NCBI RefSeq assembly: GCF_017814275.1
Contig: NZ_JAGIYQ010000004.1
Span: 124,001-188,000 of the forward strand
Direction: 5' to 3'
Length of the DNA stretch: 64,000 nt
Origin: Gottfriedia endophytica
GTDB lineage: Bacteria; Bacillota; Bacilli; Bacillales; Bacillaceae_G
Positions 33,823 to 45,007 of the stretch are shown in pieces. A program made the translations under genes and the position numbers. A model generated the notes under the pieces. It did not search any database. It was given only the letters and a program-made list of their open reading frames with translations, and was not told where the DNA came from. How positions within the stretch are numbered: position 1 is the stretch's first letter; each line of letters opens with the position of its first letter.

Positions 33823-35001
33823 ATGGAGGAAACAGTAATTGTTAGTGCAGCAAGAACACCAATTGGGAAGTTAGGTGGAGTACTAAAAAGTTTTTCAGCA
33901 GCAGAATTAGGTGGTATTGCGATAAAAGAAGTAGTAGAGAGAGCAAATTTATCAGTAGAAGAAATTGATGATGTTGTTTTTGGTACTGTGCTTCAAGGTG
34001 GACAAGGGCAGTTACCTTCAAGACAAGCGCTTCGTAACGCGGGATTGTCATGGGATACAAGAACAGAAACAATCAATAAAGTTTGTGCATCGGGAATGAG
34101 AAGTGTTATGTTAGGCGACTTACTCATTCGCTCTGGAGAAAGCAAAATCGTAATTGCTGGTGGCATGGAATCGATGAGTAACACTCCTTATTACGCTAAA
34201 GATGTTCGTTTCGGTCATAAACTTGGCCATAGTTCATTGCAGGATGGGATTTTGATGGATGGTTTAACGTGTTCCTTTACCGGCGTACATATGGGTAACT
34301 ACGGTAATGAAGTGTCAGTCATTGAAAACCTGTCGAGAGAACAACAAGACGAATGGGCACTGAGAAGTCACGAATTGGCTGTGAATGCGATTAAATCTGG
34401 TTATTTTACAGAGGAAATCGTATCTATTGAAGTGAATGACAAGAAAAAAACTAGCATCATTTCAACAGACGAGGGCCCTAGAGAAGGAACGTCCATCGAC
34501 CAATTATCGAAGCTATCACCTGTATTTGGTAAGGATGGAACAATAACTGCAGGAAATGCTCCTGGTATCAATGACGGGGCAGCGGCACTAAGTTTGATGA
34601 CTAAAACTGAAGCATTACATAAAGGTCTTACTCCAATTGCTAAAATTATTGGATCTGCATCAGTAGCAGTAGAGGCAAAAGATTTCCCAAGAACTCCTGG
34701 ATACGTTATTCAAAAATTATTAAATAAAGTTAATAAACGAGTAGAAGATATTGATTTGTTTGAAATTAATGAAGCATTTGCAAGTGTTGTGTTAGCGAGT
34801 GCAAAAATTGCAGAAATACCATTAGAAAAAATCAATGTGAATGGTGGCGCAATTGCATTGGGTCATCCAATTGGAGCTAGTGGAGCGCGTATCATTGTAA
34901 CATTAATCAATGCGCTGAAAAGACGCGGTGGAGGACTCGGTATTGCTGCAATTTGTAGTGGTGGCGGGCAAGGAGACGCGGTTTTAATAGAAGTAAAGTA
35001 A
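33823..35001 (+). CDS. mmgA: Acetyl-CoA acetyltransferase (thiolase)
   Basis: A 392-residue thiolase. The acyl-accepting Cys lies in NKVCASGMRSVMLGD (about residue 88), the His in GGAIALGHPIGASGARI (about 348), and the second Cys in AAICSGGGQGDAVLIEV (about 378). All catalytic residues are intact. It either cleaves 3-ketoacyl-CoA or condenses acetyl-CoA. I choose ATG 33823 with AGAGGGG 9 nt upstream over ATG 33802. The length fits B. subtilis MmgA; the symbol is by resemblance only, since mmgA lies elsewhere in that genome. It stands between ywjF and acdA in a fatty-acid cluster. Confidence 0.88.
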   Translation: MEETVIVSAARTPIGKLGGVLKSFSAAELGGIAIKEVVERANLSVEEIDDVVFGTVLQGGQGQLPSRQALRNAGLSWDTRTETINKVCASGMRSVMLGDLLIRSGESKIVIAGGMESMSNTPYYAKDVRFGHKLGHSSLQDGILMDGLTCSFTGVHMGNYGNEVSVIENLSREQQDEWALRSHELAVNAIKSGYFTEEIVSIEVNDKKKTSIISTDEGPREGTSIDQLSKLSPVFGKDGTITAGNAPGINDGAAALSLMTKTEALHKGLTPIAKIIGSASVAVEAKDFPRTPGYVIQKLLNKVNKRVEDIDLFEINEAFASVVLASAKIAEIPLEKINVNGGAIALGHPIGASGARIIVTLINALKRRGGGLGIAAICSGGGQGDAVLIEVK

Positions 35002-35011
35002 AAATTACGAG

Positions 35012-35057
35012 AGCGGTTCGAAAACGATTTTTCATCGCTTCTCGAACTGCTTCATTT
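35012..35057 (+). terminator. Hairpin after the thiolase gene
   Basis: AGCGGTTCGAaaaCGAT / ATCGcttcTCGAACTGCT, a stable hairpin but with only a weak T-rich tail. Confidence 0.55.
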
Positions 35058-35184
35058 TACTGAATTGCTAGTTTAAAAGTGATCTAAATTTCCTGTCCTA
35101 TAAACAAGGAATTTATAGATTTCTGTCTAATACTTAAATATATTGTAAGATATTTAACTTTTGGAAGTTTTTAGATATCTTTCT

Positions 35185-35257
35185 AACAATTAGGCTCTGT
35201 CAAAGTTTATTGTTGATAAATAATAACAACATTCTTGTTTAACAGAGCCAACAATTA
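35185..35257. mobile_element. 57-bp MITE-like insertion with 8-bp target duplication
   Basis: The element spans 35193-35249, with ends GGCTCTGTCAAA and, on the other strand, GGCTCTGTTAAA (11 of 12 match). It is flanked by identical AACAATTA at 35185-35192 and 35250-35257. Ends resembling GGxTCTGTT and an 8-bp duplication fit the IS6-type pattern; there is no coding capacity. The 650-bp gap 35002-35651 also holds a hairpin and repeat A4. Confidence 0.75.
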
Positions 35258-35343
35258 TATAGAGTTAGAATGAAATACTTGTTATTACATAAGAAATAAT
35301 GTCTTAGAAAGCGTTTTCTTTTTTAAGGTTTTAAGTTGGCTTT

Positions 35344-35556
35344 TTTCTAAAAGATTGTTGATTTTGAGATTTTTAATTTTAAAGACAGAAGTTGATTCGG
35401 GCGGAAGGTGCGAGGCTCCTGTGGGAAATGCGGGAAGGCTGAGACCCCACAGGAGCGTATGCGACGAGGAGGCTCAGCTCACGCCCCTAGGAAAGCGAGC
35501 ATCCTGGAGTGGAAATTACACATACTGAAAAGCAACAATGTATACGAAAACAGCCA
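35344..35556 (+). repeat. Repeat family A, copy 4
   Basis: Core GGTGCGAGGCTCCTGTGGGA.. / ..CCCCACAGGAG and GAGGAGGCTCAGCTCACGCCCC. The 3' part reads GTGGAAATTACACATACTG, as in copy 6, so the middle arm no longer pairs. Outer parts AAGATTGTTG / GCAACAATGT remain. Confidence 0.9.
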
Positions 35557-35651
35557 TTAAATTAAGTGTTTGCAAGAGTATTAGATAAATAGATGGTCTA
35601 CTTGCTAATTAATGAAAATTGGATTTGATAATGAAATGGAGGAAGAAAGAG

Positions 35652-36785
35652 ATGCAATTTCGATTAAGTGAAGAACATGAAATGATTAGAAAAATGGTAA
35701 GAGACTTTGCTAGAAATGAAGTAGCTCCAAGTGCAGCAGAGCGAGACGAAGAAGAGAAGTTTGACCGTGAAATTTTTAATCAAATGGCTGAGCTAGGATT
35801 AACTGGTATTCCATTTCCTGAAGAATACGGTGGGATCGGTAGTGATTATTTAGCGTATGTTATTGCAGTTGAGGAGCTTTCAAGAGTATGTGCCTCAACA
35901 GGTGTAACTCTTTCAGCTCACACATCTTTAGCAAGTTGGCCAATTTATAAATTTGGAACAGAAGAGCAAAAACAGAAATTTTTACGACCATTAGCACAAG
36001 GGAAAAAGATTGGTGCTTATGGTTTAACAGAACCAGGTTCAGGTTCTGATGCTGGTGGCATGAAGACAACTGCTCGTAAAGAAGGAAATGAATACGTTTT
36101 AAATGGCTCTAAAATCTTTATTACGAATGGTGGAGAAGCAGAAATTTATGTTGTGTTTGCGTTAACTGATCCAGCTAACAGACAAAAAGGAACATCTGCT
36201 TTTATTGTAGAAAGTACTACTCCTGGATTTTCGGTTGGGAAAAAAGAAAGCAAACTTGGAATTCGATCTTCACCGACAACAGAAATTATTTTTGAAGAAT
36301 GCCGTATTCCTGCTGAAAACTTACTAGGGGAAGAAGGACAAGGCTTCAAAGTTGCAATGCAGACTTTAGATGGCGGACGGAATGGAATTGCTGCTCAAGC
36401 GGTTGGGATAGCGCAAGGAGCACTTGATGAAGCTGTAAATTATGCAAAAGAACGTGTGCAATTCGGTAAACCAATTATTGCACAACAGGGAATTGGATTT
36501 AAACTAGCAGAGATGGCAACGAGTGTGGAGGCAGCTCGCCTATTAACCTATCAAGCTGCTTGGCTTGAATCAGCTGGCCTACCTTATGGGAAGGAATCAG
36601 CTATGTCTAAACTATTCGCAGGTGACGCAGCTATGAAAGTAACAACCGAAGCGGTACAAGTATTTGGTGGCTACGGATATACAAAAGAATATCCAGTTGA
36701 GAGAATGATGCGTGATGCGAAAATAACGCAAATTTATGAAGGAACACAAGAAATACAAAAACTAGTAATTTCTAGAATGCTGTAA
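35652..36785 (+). CDS. acdA: Acyl-CoA dehydrogenase
   Basis: A 377-residue FAD enzyme introducing the 2,3-double bond into acyl-CoA. Family signatures are [19 protein letters not shown] and [33 protein letters not shown], which holds the catalytic Glu in YEGT. I start at ATG 35652 ([16 protein letters not shown]); the upstream ATG 35619 lacks support. TGGAGGA lies 10-11 nt upstream. The order ywjF, acdA, rpoE of B. subtilis is kept but expanded here by mmgA and icmF. The neighbour icmF suggests a short branched substrate such as isobutyryl-CoA or a linear C4 substrate (inference). Confidence 0.93.
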   Translation: MQFRLSEEHEMIRKMVRDFARNEVAPSAAERDEEEKFDREIFNQMAELGLTGIPFPEEYGGIGSDYLAYVIAVEELSRVCASTGVTLSAHTSLASWPIYKFGTEEQKQKFLRPLAQGKKIGAYGLTEPGSGSDAGGMKTTARKEGNEYVLNGSKIFITNGGEAEIYVVFALTDPANRQKGTSAFIVESTTPGFSVGKKESKLGIRSSPTTEIIFEECRIPAENLLGEEGQGFKVAMQTLDGGRNGIAAQAVGIAQGALDEAVNYAKERVQFGKPIIAQQGIGFKLAEMATSVEAARLLTYQAAWLESAGLPYGKESAMSKLFAGDAAMKVTTEAVQVFGGYGYTKEYPVERMMRDAKITQIYEGTQEIQKLVISRML

Positions 36786-36868
36786 CCAATCAATCCAAAA
36801 TCCGTAGCATATTGTAGAGGTATCAGTTTATTGCAAATTTTACACATATGATTTTATTTCAGCATGTT

Positions 36869-36915
36869 AACTTGGTGAGACCTTATTCGTTGGACCACAC
36901 CAAGTTTTCTTTTCG
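36869..36915 (+). terminator. Terminator between acdA and icmF
   Basis: AACTTGGTG (36869-36877) / CACCAAGTT (36898-36906) followed by TTCTTTTC. Confidence 0.8.
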
Positions 36916-36954
36916 ATTTGAACTTTTTATAAGGAATAGGAGAGGAAAAGAGAG

Positions 36955-39900
36955 ATGGAGAAATATATTTCAAAATATAAAATTCGTTTTGTAACTGCTT
37001 CAAGTTTGTTTGATGGACATGACGTAACAATCAATATGATTCGTCGTTTGCTTCAAGAAAATGGTGTCGAGGTGATTCATTTAGGACATAATCGCTCAGT
37101 TGAAGAAATTGTGAATGCAGCGATTCAAGAGGATGTTCAAGGGATTTCTGTGTCGTCTTATCAAGGTGGACATATAGAATACTTTAAATATATGTACGAC
37201 CTCTTGCAAGAACGAGGAGCCTCTCATATTAAGATATTTGGTGGTGGGGGTGGCGTAATCCTGCCTCGTGAACAAGATGAGCTAGAAGCTTATGGCATTA
37301 CGAAGATTTATTCGCCAGAAGATGGAAGAATCATGGGTTTACAAGGAATGATTAACCATATTCTTCAAAACACAGATTTCTTACCTCCAGCAAAAGATTT
37401 ACCTACATTTACAACATTAACACCAAAGAATCATAAAGAAATTGCACGAGCAATAACTTATTCAGAAAATAAGCATCTAATAGAGGAAAATCAAGAGCTT
37501 GTTGCGACAATTGAAGATGAAAAAACAAATACAAGCATAGTAGTTGGTATAACTGGTACAGGTGGGTCTGGAAAAAGTTCGTTAACAGATGAATTAATTA
37601 GACGTTTTATTCAGGAATTCCCAGATAAAACGTTAGGCATTGTTTCGATTGATCCGACAAAACGCAAAACAGGTGGAGCGTTACTGGGAGATCGCATTCG
37701 AATGAATGCAATTCATCATCCAAATGTCTATATGAGAAGCCTTGCAACACGTGAAAGTCAATCTGAAATCTCAAATGCGCTTGAAGATACGTTGAAAATC
37801 TTTAAAGCAGCGGGATTTGATGTGATTTTCGTCGAAACAAGCGGAATCGGACAAGGTGATGCAGCCATTACAAACCATAGTGATATCAACATGTATGTGA
37901 TGACAAGTGAGTTTGGAGCGCCATCACAATTAGAGAAAATTGACATGATTGATTACGCTGACTTAATTGCGATTAATAAATTTGAACGACAAGGTTCTGA
38001 GGATGCGCTTCGACTTGTTCAAAAACAATATCAAAGAAGTCGTCATTTATTCCATGATGCACTTGAAACGTTCCCGGTTTATGGAACGATTGCTAGTCAG
38101 TTTAATGATGTTGGTACAAACAACTTATTTTTAGCACTAATTGAAGCGATTGAGAAAAAGGTACATCAAAAGTGGGAAACAATGTACATTCTGCCTGGGA
38201 ATGTTGAAAAACAGCATATCATTATCCCAAGTGAAAGAAGATTTTATTTACGAGAAATTGCTGATTCAGTAAGAAATTATCATAAAAAAGCTAAGGATGA
38301 GGCAAAGAAGGCTAGTAGAGTTTACCAGCTTAAAGGAGCACTTCAAGCAATTAAAGAAGCGAAAATGGAAGATGTTGAAGGCACAGTAGAAGAGCTGCAT
38401 CAACAAACTTTAAACTCATTGGCTCCTTCAACGAGCCAAGCGTTACAGTATTTCGAACAAATATCAAAAGATTACAGTCAGGACCAATTAGTTCAAACAA
38501 TTCGAGGTAAAGAAATTAAACATAAATTAACAACGGAAACGTTATCTGGAATAAAAATCCCAAAAGTTGCCCTTCCTAGCTATAGTGATTATGGTGATAT
38601 CGTTCAGTGGGTTGCAAAGGAAAATATTCCTGGCTATTATCCATTTACTGCTGGCGTATTCCCATTCAAAAGACAAGATGAAGATCCGAAAAGACAATTT
38701 GCAGGAGAAGGACCACCAGATAGAACAAATAGACGTTTTCATTATTTAAGTAAAGATGATACTGCTAAACGACTAAGTACAGCATTTGACTCAGTGACAT
38801 TATATGGTGAAGATCCAGCGATTCGTCCAGATATATTTGGGAAAATTGGTGAGAGTGGCGTAAGTGTCTGTACGCTCGACAATATGATTGAATTATATAA
38901 AGGATTTAATTTATGCGATCCATCTACATCTGTTTCAATGACGATAAACGGTCCAGCACCAATTATTTTAGCAATGTTTTTAAATACGGCGATTCATCAG
39001 CAAGTAGAGATGAAAGAGAAAGAGTTAAATCGTATTTTAACAGTTGAAGAGTTTATTGAAATAAAAAATATGACGTTAAAAACCGTACGTGGTACAGTTC
39101 AGGCAGATATTTTAAAAGAAGATCAAGGACAAAATACATGTATCTTCTCGACTGAATTCGCACTTAAAATGATGGGCGATATTCAGCAGTATTTTATTGA
39201 AAATAGTGTCCGAAATTATTATTCTGTTTCAATTTCTGGTTATCACATTGCAGAAGCGGGAGCGAATCCAATTTCACAGCTAGCGTTCACATTATCAAAT
39301 GGATTTACTTATGTAGAATATTATTTGAGTCGTGGAATGCATATTGATGATTTTGCTCCAAACTTATCGTTTTTCTTTAGTAATGGACTAGATGCTGAAT
39401 ACGCTGTAATTGGTCGAGTAGCAAGACGTATTTGGGCAGTTGCAATGAAAGAAAAATACGGTGCATCTGAACGTAGTCAGAAGTTGAAGTACCATGTCCA
39501 AACATCAGGACGGTCACTGCACGCGAAAGAAATGGCGTTTAATGATATTCGTACGACACTTCAAGCTTTGCTAGCACTATATGATAATTGTAATTCTTTG
39601 CACACAAATGCATATGACGAAGCAGTTACAACGCCTACTGAGGAATCTGTTCGCCGTGCAATGGCAATACAATTAATTATTAATAAAGAAAATGGTTTAT
39701 CAAAAAATGAAAATCCTCAACAAGGTGCATATATTATTGAACAACTAACAGATTTAGTTGAAGAAGCAGTATTAAAGGAATTTGAGCGTATTAGTGATCG
39801 TGGTGGAGTTTTAGGGGCAATGGAATTACAGTATCAAAGAGGTAAAATCCAAGAAGAATCATTGTATTATGAAACGCTAAAACATAACGGAGATCTTCCG

Positions 39901-40191
39901 ATTATTGGTGTAAATGTATACCAAAATCCGAATGAGAATCAAGAGGATTTAAATACAATTGAAATTGCTCGAGCAAGTTATGAAGAGAAACAATCTCAAA
40001 TTGATCATGTAGAACAATTTAAAGTTAAGCACGTTCGTAACGCGAAAGAAGCGATTGAGCAGTTAAAGAAAGTTGCTCGTATGAACGGAAATATATTTGC
40101 TGAATTGATGGAAGCAGTAAAGGTTGCTAGTTTAGGGCAAATTACGCAAGCTTTATATGAGGTTGGCGGACAATACAGACGAAATATGTAG
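36955..40191 (+). CDS. icmF: Fused isobutyryl-CoA mutase with G-protein chaperone (IcmF)
   Basis: A 1078-residue adenosylcobalamin enzyme interconverting isobutyryl-CoA and n-butyryl-CoA. Domain order is that of IcmF: B12-binding domain (about 1-135) with [18 protein letters not shown], whose His is the lower cobalt ligand; MeaB-like GTPase (about 190-420) with Walker [14 protein letters not shown]; then the large TIM-barrel mutase domain (about 560-1078). AGGAATAGGAGAGG precedes the ATG. With acdA and the thiolase it links valine-type and straight-chain C4 CoA metabolism. I see no cobalamin riboswitch in the 170-bp leader. B. subtilis lacks this gene, to my knowledge. Confidence 0.94.
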   Translation: MEKYISKYKIRFVTASSLFDGHDVTINMIRRLLQENGVEVIHLGHNRSVEEIVNAAIQEDVQGISVSSYQGGHIEYFKYMYDLLQERGASHIKIFGGGGGVILPREQDELEAYGITKIYSPEDGRIMGLQGMINHILQNTDFLPPAKDLPTFTTLTPKNHKEIARAITYSENKHLIEENQELVATIEDEKTNTSIVVGITGTGGSGKSSLTDELIRRFIQEFPDKTLGIVSIDPTKRKTGGALLGDRIRMNAIHHPNVYMRSLATRESQSEISNALEDTLKIFKAAGFDVIFVETSGIGQGDAAITNHSDINMYVMTSEFGAPSQLEKIDMIDYADLIAINKFERQGSEDALRLVQKQYQRSRHLFHDALETFPVYGTIASQFNDVGTNNLFLALIEAIEKKVHQKWETMYILPGNVEKQHIIIPSERRFYLREIADSVRNYHKKAKDEAKKASRVYQLKGALQAIKEAKMEDVEGTVEELHQQTLNSLAPSTSQALQYFEQISKDYSQDQLVQTIRGKEIKHKLTTETLSGIKIPKVALPSYSDYGDIVQWVAKENIPGYYPFTAGVFPFKRQDEDPKRQFAGEGPPDRTNRRFHYLSKDDTAKRLSTAFDSVTLYGEDPAIRPDIFGKIGESGVSVCTLDNMIELYKGFNLCDPSTSVSMTINGPAPIILAMFLNTAIHQQVEMKEKELNRILTVEEFIEIKNMTLKTVRGTVQADILKEDQGQNTCIFSTEFALKMMGDIQQYFIENSVRNYYSVSISGYHIAEAGANPISQLAFTLSNGFTYVEYYLSRGMHIDDFAPNLSFFFSNGLDAEYAVIGRVARRIWAVAMKEKYGASERSQKLKYHVQTSGRSLHAKEMAFNDIRTTLQALLALYDNCNSLHTNAYDEAVTTPTEESVRRAMAIQLIINKENGLSKNENPQQGAYIIEQLTDLVEEAVLKEFERISDRGGVLGAMELQYQRGKIQEESLYYETLKHNGDLPIIGVNVYQNPNENQEDLNTIEIARASYEEKQSQIDHVEQFKVKHVRNAKEAIEQLKKVARMNGNIFAELMEAVKVASLGQITQALYEVGGQYRRNM

Positions 40192-40208
40192 GGATAAATA
40201 AATGGCCC

Positions 40209-40424
40209 TTTCTGAAAGATTGTTGCATTTGAGATTAACTTTGAAAACAAAAGTTGATTAAAACGGAAGGTGCGAGACTCCTGTGAGAACATAGGGACAG
40301 GAAACAGGAAACAGGGAGTAGGGAATAAGGAACAGGCTCGGCTCACGCCCACGGAAAGGGAGCGTCCTGGAGTTGTAACCAGCTAACGCATTCTAAAATA
40401 GCAACATTGTATATGAAAACAGCC
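40209..40424 (+). repeat. Repeat family A, copy 5 (degenerate core)
   Basis: The left part (AAGATTGTTGC.. GGTGCGAGACTCCTGTG) and right part (CGGAAAGGGAGCGTCCTGGAG.. AGCAACA) are kept. The central right arm is replaced by a purine-rich GGGACAGGAAACAGGAAACA-type microsatellite (about 40289-40335). It lies in the gap between icmF and rpoE. Confidence 0.85.
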
Positions 40425-40436
40425 AAATAAATAAAA

Positions 40437-40465
40437 AAGGGCGTCAATTTGACGCTCTTTTTCAA
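40437..40465 (+). terminator. Terminator downstream of icmF
   Basis: GGGCGTC / GACGCTC small-loop hairpin followed by TTTTT. Confidence 0.75.
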
Positions 40466-40633
40466 ATAGGGATAGAAAATATAAGGTATTTCTAGAAAAA
40501 TGTCTAGTTAGTTGTAGCATATTTGTTGTACTTTTGTTTATAATGAAAGATATGCATTCAGTACAATTACATTAAATTTTTATACATAATGGTACATTTG
40601 TATTTTACTATATCGTTTAAAGGAGTGCTTACA

Positions 40634-41212
40634 GTGAGTTTAAAACAATACTCAGAAGAGCAATTAAAAGAGTTCTCTTTAATTGAACTTGCATACGAAT
40701 TATTCTCAGAAGTAAACCAACCTAAAGCATTTTATGAACTTGTTGACCAAATGGCGACAGTTTTAGGTGTAACAAGAGACGAATTATTAGATAAGCTACC
40801 TCAATTCTATACTGAACTAAACATCGATGGCCGTTTTGTTTGTTTAGGTGATAATCGCTGGGGACTACGTAGCTGGTATCCTTATGACCAAGCTGAAGAA
40901 GAAGTTTTACCAGTTTCTAAGCCAAAGAAAAAGCGCTCTAAGAAATATGAAGATGACGAAGAGATTGATGGCTTTGACGCAGTTGACGAAGACGAGGACT
41001 TTGAGTCTGACGATGATTTAGAAGAGCTAGATGAAGATGAAGACGACATTGATGAAGAAGACATTGATAAAGACGGTATTAATGAAGAAGATGAAGAAAA
41101 TGTCGATGAATATGTTGAAGATGATCTAGATGAAGATGAAGATGAAGAAGAACTAGAATTAGATGAAGAGTTTTTAGATGACGATCTAGAAGAATTAGAA
41201 GAAGAAGAATGA
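40634..41212 (+). CDS. rpoE: RNA polymerase delta subunit
   Basis: A 192-residue subunit of RNA polymerase in Firmicutes that helps recycling and selectivity of initiation. The N-terminal HARE-HTH domain (about 1-80, SLKQYSEEQLKEFSLIELAYELF to IDGRFVCLGDNRWGLRSWYPYDQ) precedes a disordered, almost purely Asp/Glu tail (about 115-192). The start is GTG 40634, with AAAGGAG 8 nt upstream; the in-frame ATG at 40589 lacks this. It directly precedes pyrG, the conserved arrangement. The codon-repetitive tail creates a spurious poly-Ser antisense frame. Confidence 0.95.
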   Translation: MSLKQYSEEQLKEFSLIELAYELFSEVNQPKAFYELVDQMATVLGVTRDELLDKLPQFYTELNIDGRFVCLGDNRWGLRSWYPYDQAEEEVLPVSKPKKKRSKKYEDDEEIDGFDAVDEDEDFESDDDLEELDEDEDDIDEEDIDKDGINEEDEENVDEYVEDDLDEDEDEEELELDEEFLDDDLEELEEEE

Positions 41213-41218
41213 TAGTCC

Positions 41219-41247
41219 TTGACTTTTAAAAAATGAATGAGTAGAAT
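41219..41247 (+). promoter_or_regulatory. Sigma-A promoter of pyrG
   Basis: TTGACT (41219-41224), 17 bp and TAGAAT (41242-41247). Seven bases further is GGGC (41255-41258), the expected transcript start, as in B. subtilis pyrG. Confidence 0.85.
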
Positions 41248-41254
41248 TCTTATT

Positions 41255-41320
41255 GGGCTCTTTAAAAGTGCGTGATAAGAAAAATGCTCCCTATTTTAAA
41301 TAGGGGGCGTTTTTGTTTTT
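41255..41320 (+). promoter_or_regulatory. pyrG leader with CTP-sensing attenuator
   Basis: The transcript would begin GGGCTCTTT. The terminator GCTCCCTATTT (from 41286) / AAATAGGGGGC is followed by GTTTTTG, and its 5' arm contains CUCCCU. In the known B. subtilis mechanism, low CTP causes extra G's to be added at the GGGC start, and poly-G pairs with this C/U-rich arm to prevent termination. All required parts are visible. Confidence 0.85.
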
Positions 41321-41483
41321 TATAGAGTAATATAGGTTTTTATTTATTAGAATCGATCAAACTAGGCAAGTTCGATCTGTGAGTGTTTAAATAAATACCT
41401 AATAATACTATTTTTTAAAAAAATTGAAACGAAACATGTAAAAAGAGCATGTACCATCCTGTTTTGTGAACAATAGACTATAG

Positions 41484-43112
<1,629 letters not shown>

Positions 43113-43126
43113 TCAATCATTCATAA

Positions 43127-43169
43127 AAAGAGAGGTTTTGTAGTAAGATACAAAACCTCTCTTTTTTTT
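43127..43169 (+). terminator. Terminator of pyrG
   Basis: AAGAGAGGTTTTGTA / TACAAAACCTCTCTT hairpin followed by T's. Confidence 0.92.
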
Positions 43170-43172
43170 ATA

Positions 43173-43369
43173 TTTCTAAAAGATTGTTGTTTTTAAAGAG
43201 ATTGATAAAGCAGAAGTTGATTGGAACGTAAGGGTGCCGGGCTCCTGTGGGAGATGCGGGAAGGCTGAGACCCCGCAGGAGCTATGCGACGAGGAGGCTC
43301 AGCTCACGCCCCAAGGAAAGCGAGCACCCTGGAGTGGAAATTTACACATACTGAAATAGCAACAAAGTT
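43173..43369 (+). repeat. Repeat family A, copy 6
   Basis: Core with CTCCTGTGGGAGATGCGGG / CCCCGCAGGAG and GAGGAGGCTCAGCTCACGCCCC. The 3' part GTGGAAATTTACACATACTG matches copy 4. It sits directly after the pyrG terminator and ends within 10 bp of the ywjG stop. Confidence 0.9.
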
Positions 43370-43377
43370 AAAATTAT

Positions 43378-43896
43378 CTATAAATCCTCAAGTATTTCTT
43401 TAATATTTAAAGCTAAACAATGATAGATAAATAACCCACTCATTAAACTTGGAAAACCTGTACGATCTCCTTCTTCAGTCGGAACTAGTTTTCTAGTAAT
43501 AAAATGATTAATTGAGACATCAGCCATCTCAAATAATCCTTCATCAGCATTTCCAGACGTAACACATGCTACACCAATATCCATTTGTTGTAGTGTTTTG
43601 ACTAATTTTATACCGTCTTCATCGTTAGTTGTACGTGTGAATAACAGTACTCTGTCTACAGGTGATACAGCCTGCATAGTCTCATTGACATATAAAGGTA
43701 AAATAGCTGAATTATTTTCCAATCCTTCTGTTACCTCGGCTAGAATACCTGCCATTTCTTTTGTTCCGTGTACATATATATTTCCTTCACCTGCTATTGC
43801 TTGAGCTAAAAAACGTGCGCAATCTTCAAGTGATTCTTCATCATTTCCTATTTTTTGAAAAACACCATTTAATTGTGTTGTAAAAATCTTACTCAT
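43378..43896 (-). CDS. ywjG: DUF2529 protein YwjG (SIS-like fold)
   Basis: A 172-residue cytoplasmic protein of the DUF2529 family, of unknown function. GNIYVHGTKEMAGILAEVTEGLE and RVLLFTRTTNDEDGIKLVKTLQQ recall a sugar-isomerase (SIS)-like nucleotide or sugar-phosphate fold, which is inference. I start at ATG 43896 with AAAGGGG upstream. The frame stays open upstream to 44013, but that extension is repeat C sequence and is not family-like. Position between pyrG and spo0F matches B. subtilis. Confidence 0.88.
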   Translation of the reverse strand: MSKIFTTQLNGVFQKIGNDEESLEDCARFLAQAIAGEGNIYVHGTKEMAGILAEVTEGLENNSAILPLYVNETMQAVSPVDRVLLFTRTTNDEDGIKLVKTLQQMDIGVACVTSGNADEGLFEMADVSINHFITRKLVPTEEGDRTGFPSLMSGLFIYHCLALNIKEILEDL

Positions 43897-43960
43897 TATT
43901 AATAACCCCTTTATGAAAAAGTTCATCTTTATTATACTGAAAAGAGAATGAAGAGATAAA

Positions 43961-44245
43961 GTGAAACTTCCATCAGTGGAAAGATTTATCCCACTGATGG
44001 TCAGCCCGCCCAATCGGGCATTTAGTGGCAGTTATCCATTCTTTAATATCAGCTTTGCCTCTCATAGTTTAGAAGCATTGGGGTTTACTGCCAGTTACTG
44101 CGGGGTGAGTGTAACCTTTAAAAGTTGGGGTTTTCTTCACACCTTACTGATGGTTAGTCCGCCCAATTGGGCATTAATGTGCAATAAATCCTTATCTTAC
44201 TAGTTTTGAGGTTGGGGTCTTTCAGCCCGTTAATGCTGGGGAATT
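43961..44245. repeat. Repeat family C, copy 3 (composite)
   Basis: An array of hairpin modules: CCATCAGTGG / CCCACTGATGG, GCCCGCCCAATCGGGC, a second CCGCCCAATTGGGC (near 44160) and GCCCGTTAATGCTGGGG at the end. GGCAGTTA/TTACTGCC pairs recur. It occupies most of the ywjG-spo0F gap (43897-44373) upstream of the sigma-H-like promoter. Confidence 0.7.
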
Positions 44246-44276
44246 TTCAAATGAGAAAATAAATTTTTAATAAAAA

Positions 44277-44304
44277 GAAGGAATGTTTTAGTATTCGCTC
44301 GAAT
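44277..44304 (+). promoter_or_regulatory. Candidate sigma-H promoter of spo0F
   Basis: GAAGGAATG (44277-44285), 12 bp and CTCGAAT (44298-44304) match the sigma-H pattern RNAGGAWWW / RNNGAAT with one mismatch in each part. B. subtilis spo0F uses sigma-H. Confidence 0.45.
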
Positions 44305-44373
44305 GTAAGACGATATGTGGAAAAATTGCACTGGTTATAATAAATCTAACAGTAGCGAAAGTGAGGAAAAAGA

Positions 44374-44745
44374 ATGCCAAACAAGCTTCTAATTGTAGAC
44401 GATCAGTACGGAATCCGATTATTACTCCATGAGATCTTTAAAAAAGAAGGTTATGAAGTTTATCAGGCGGCAAATGGTTTTCAAGCAATTGATATTGTAA
44501 CGAATGACCGTCCAGACTTAGTTGTACTTGATATGAAAATCCCTGGTATGGATGGAATTGAAATTTTAAAACGTATTAAAGAAATTGATCAAAACATAAA
44601 AGTCATTTTAATGACAGCATATGGTGAGCTTGACATAATTGAGGAGGCAAAGAAACTGGGTGCTCTTCGTTATTTCGCAAAACCATTTGACATCGATGAA
44701 ATTAAAACAGTAGTTAGAGAGCATATGGTAACTTATCAAAATTAG
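44374..44745 (+). CDS. spo0F: Sporulation phosphorelay response regulator Spo0F
   Basis: A 123-residue single-domain receiver that carries phosphate from sporulation kinases to Spo0B. The acidic pair is Asp9-Asp10 ([10 protein letters not shown]), the phospho-acceptor is Asp53 in [12 protein letters not shown], Thr is in ILMTAYGE and Lys is in [11 protein letters not shown]. No output domain is present, as expected. DQYGIRLLL is the Spo0F-type helix 1 that contacts kinases and Spo0B. AGTGAGGAAAA precedes the ATG. Its place before fbaA matches B. subtilis. Confidence 0.96.
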   Translation: MPNKLLIVDDQYGIRLLLHEIFKKEGYEVYQAANGFQAIDIVTNDRPDLVVLDMKIPGMDGIEILKRIKEIDQNIKVILMTAYGELDIIEEAKKLGALRYFAKPFDIDEIKTVVREHMVTYQN

Positions 44746-45007
44746 TCATTAAAAATTAAAGGAAATCGCTTTCTTTTTTGTAGTGTATAAAGACTCACTC
44801 AAATTCTTATAATCATTGGTACGAATCTGTGAACTTTTAGTCTTTATTGTTGTAATTTAAGCTCCTTTTCTGTATTCTAAGAAAGGTAATAAATGTACCG
44901 TAAAATATACATAATAAAATGTACTTTGTCGTAATCTATTCATGTTCGTACATTTGTTTAGGTACACTAGTATAATTTCTAACAAATGATTAGAAGGAGG
45001 GCTTATT

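Noticed and set aside
35193-35249. The GGCTCTGT..ACAGAGCC hairpin as a simple terminator
   Set aside because: No T tail, and the exact AACAATTA duplication on both sides fits insertion better.
36786-36954. Cobalamin riboswitch before icmF
   Set aside because: The leader is only ~170 bp and shows just a terminator hairpin; no B12-box-like sequence.
40882-41064. Poly-Ser antisense frame in rpoE
   Set aside because: Reverse complement of the Asp/Glu codons of the delta tail.
43897-44203. N-terminal extension of YwjG to 44013 and the + frame 43961-44203
   Set aside because: Both are read from repeat C modules; ATG 43896 has the Shine-Dalgarno and matches the family start.
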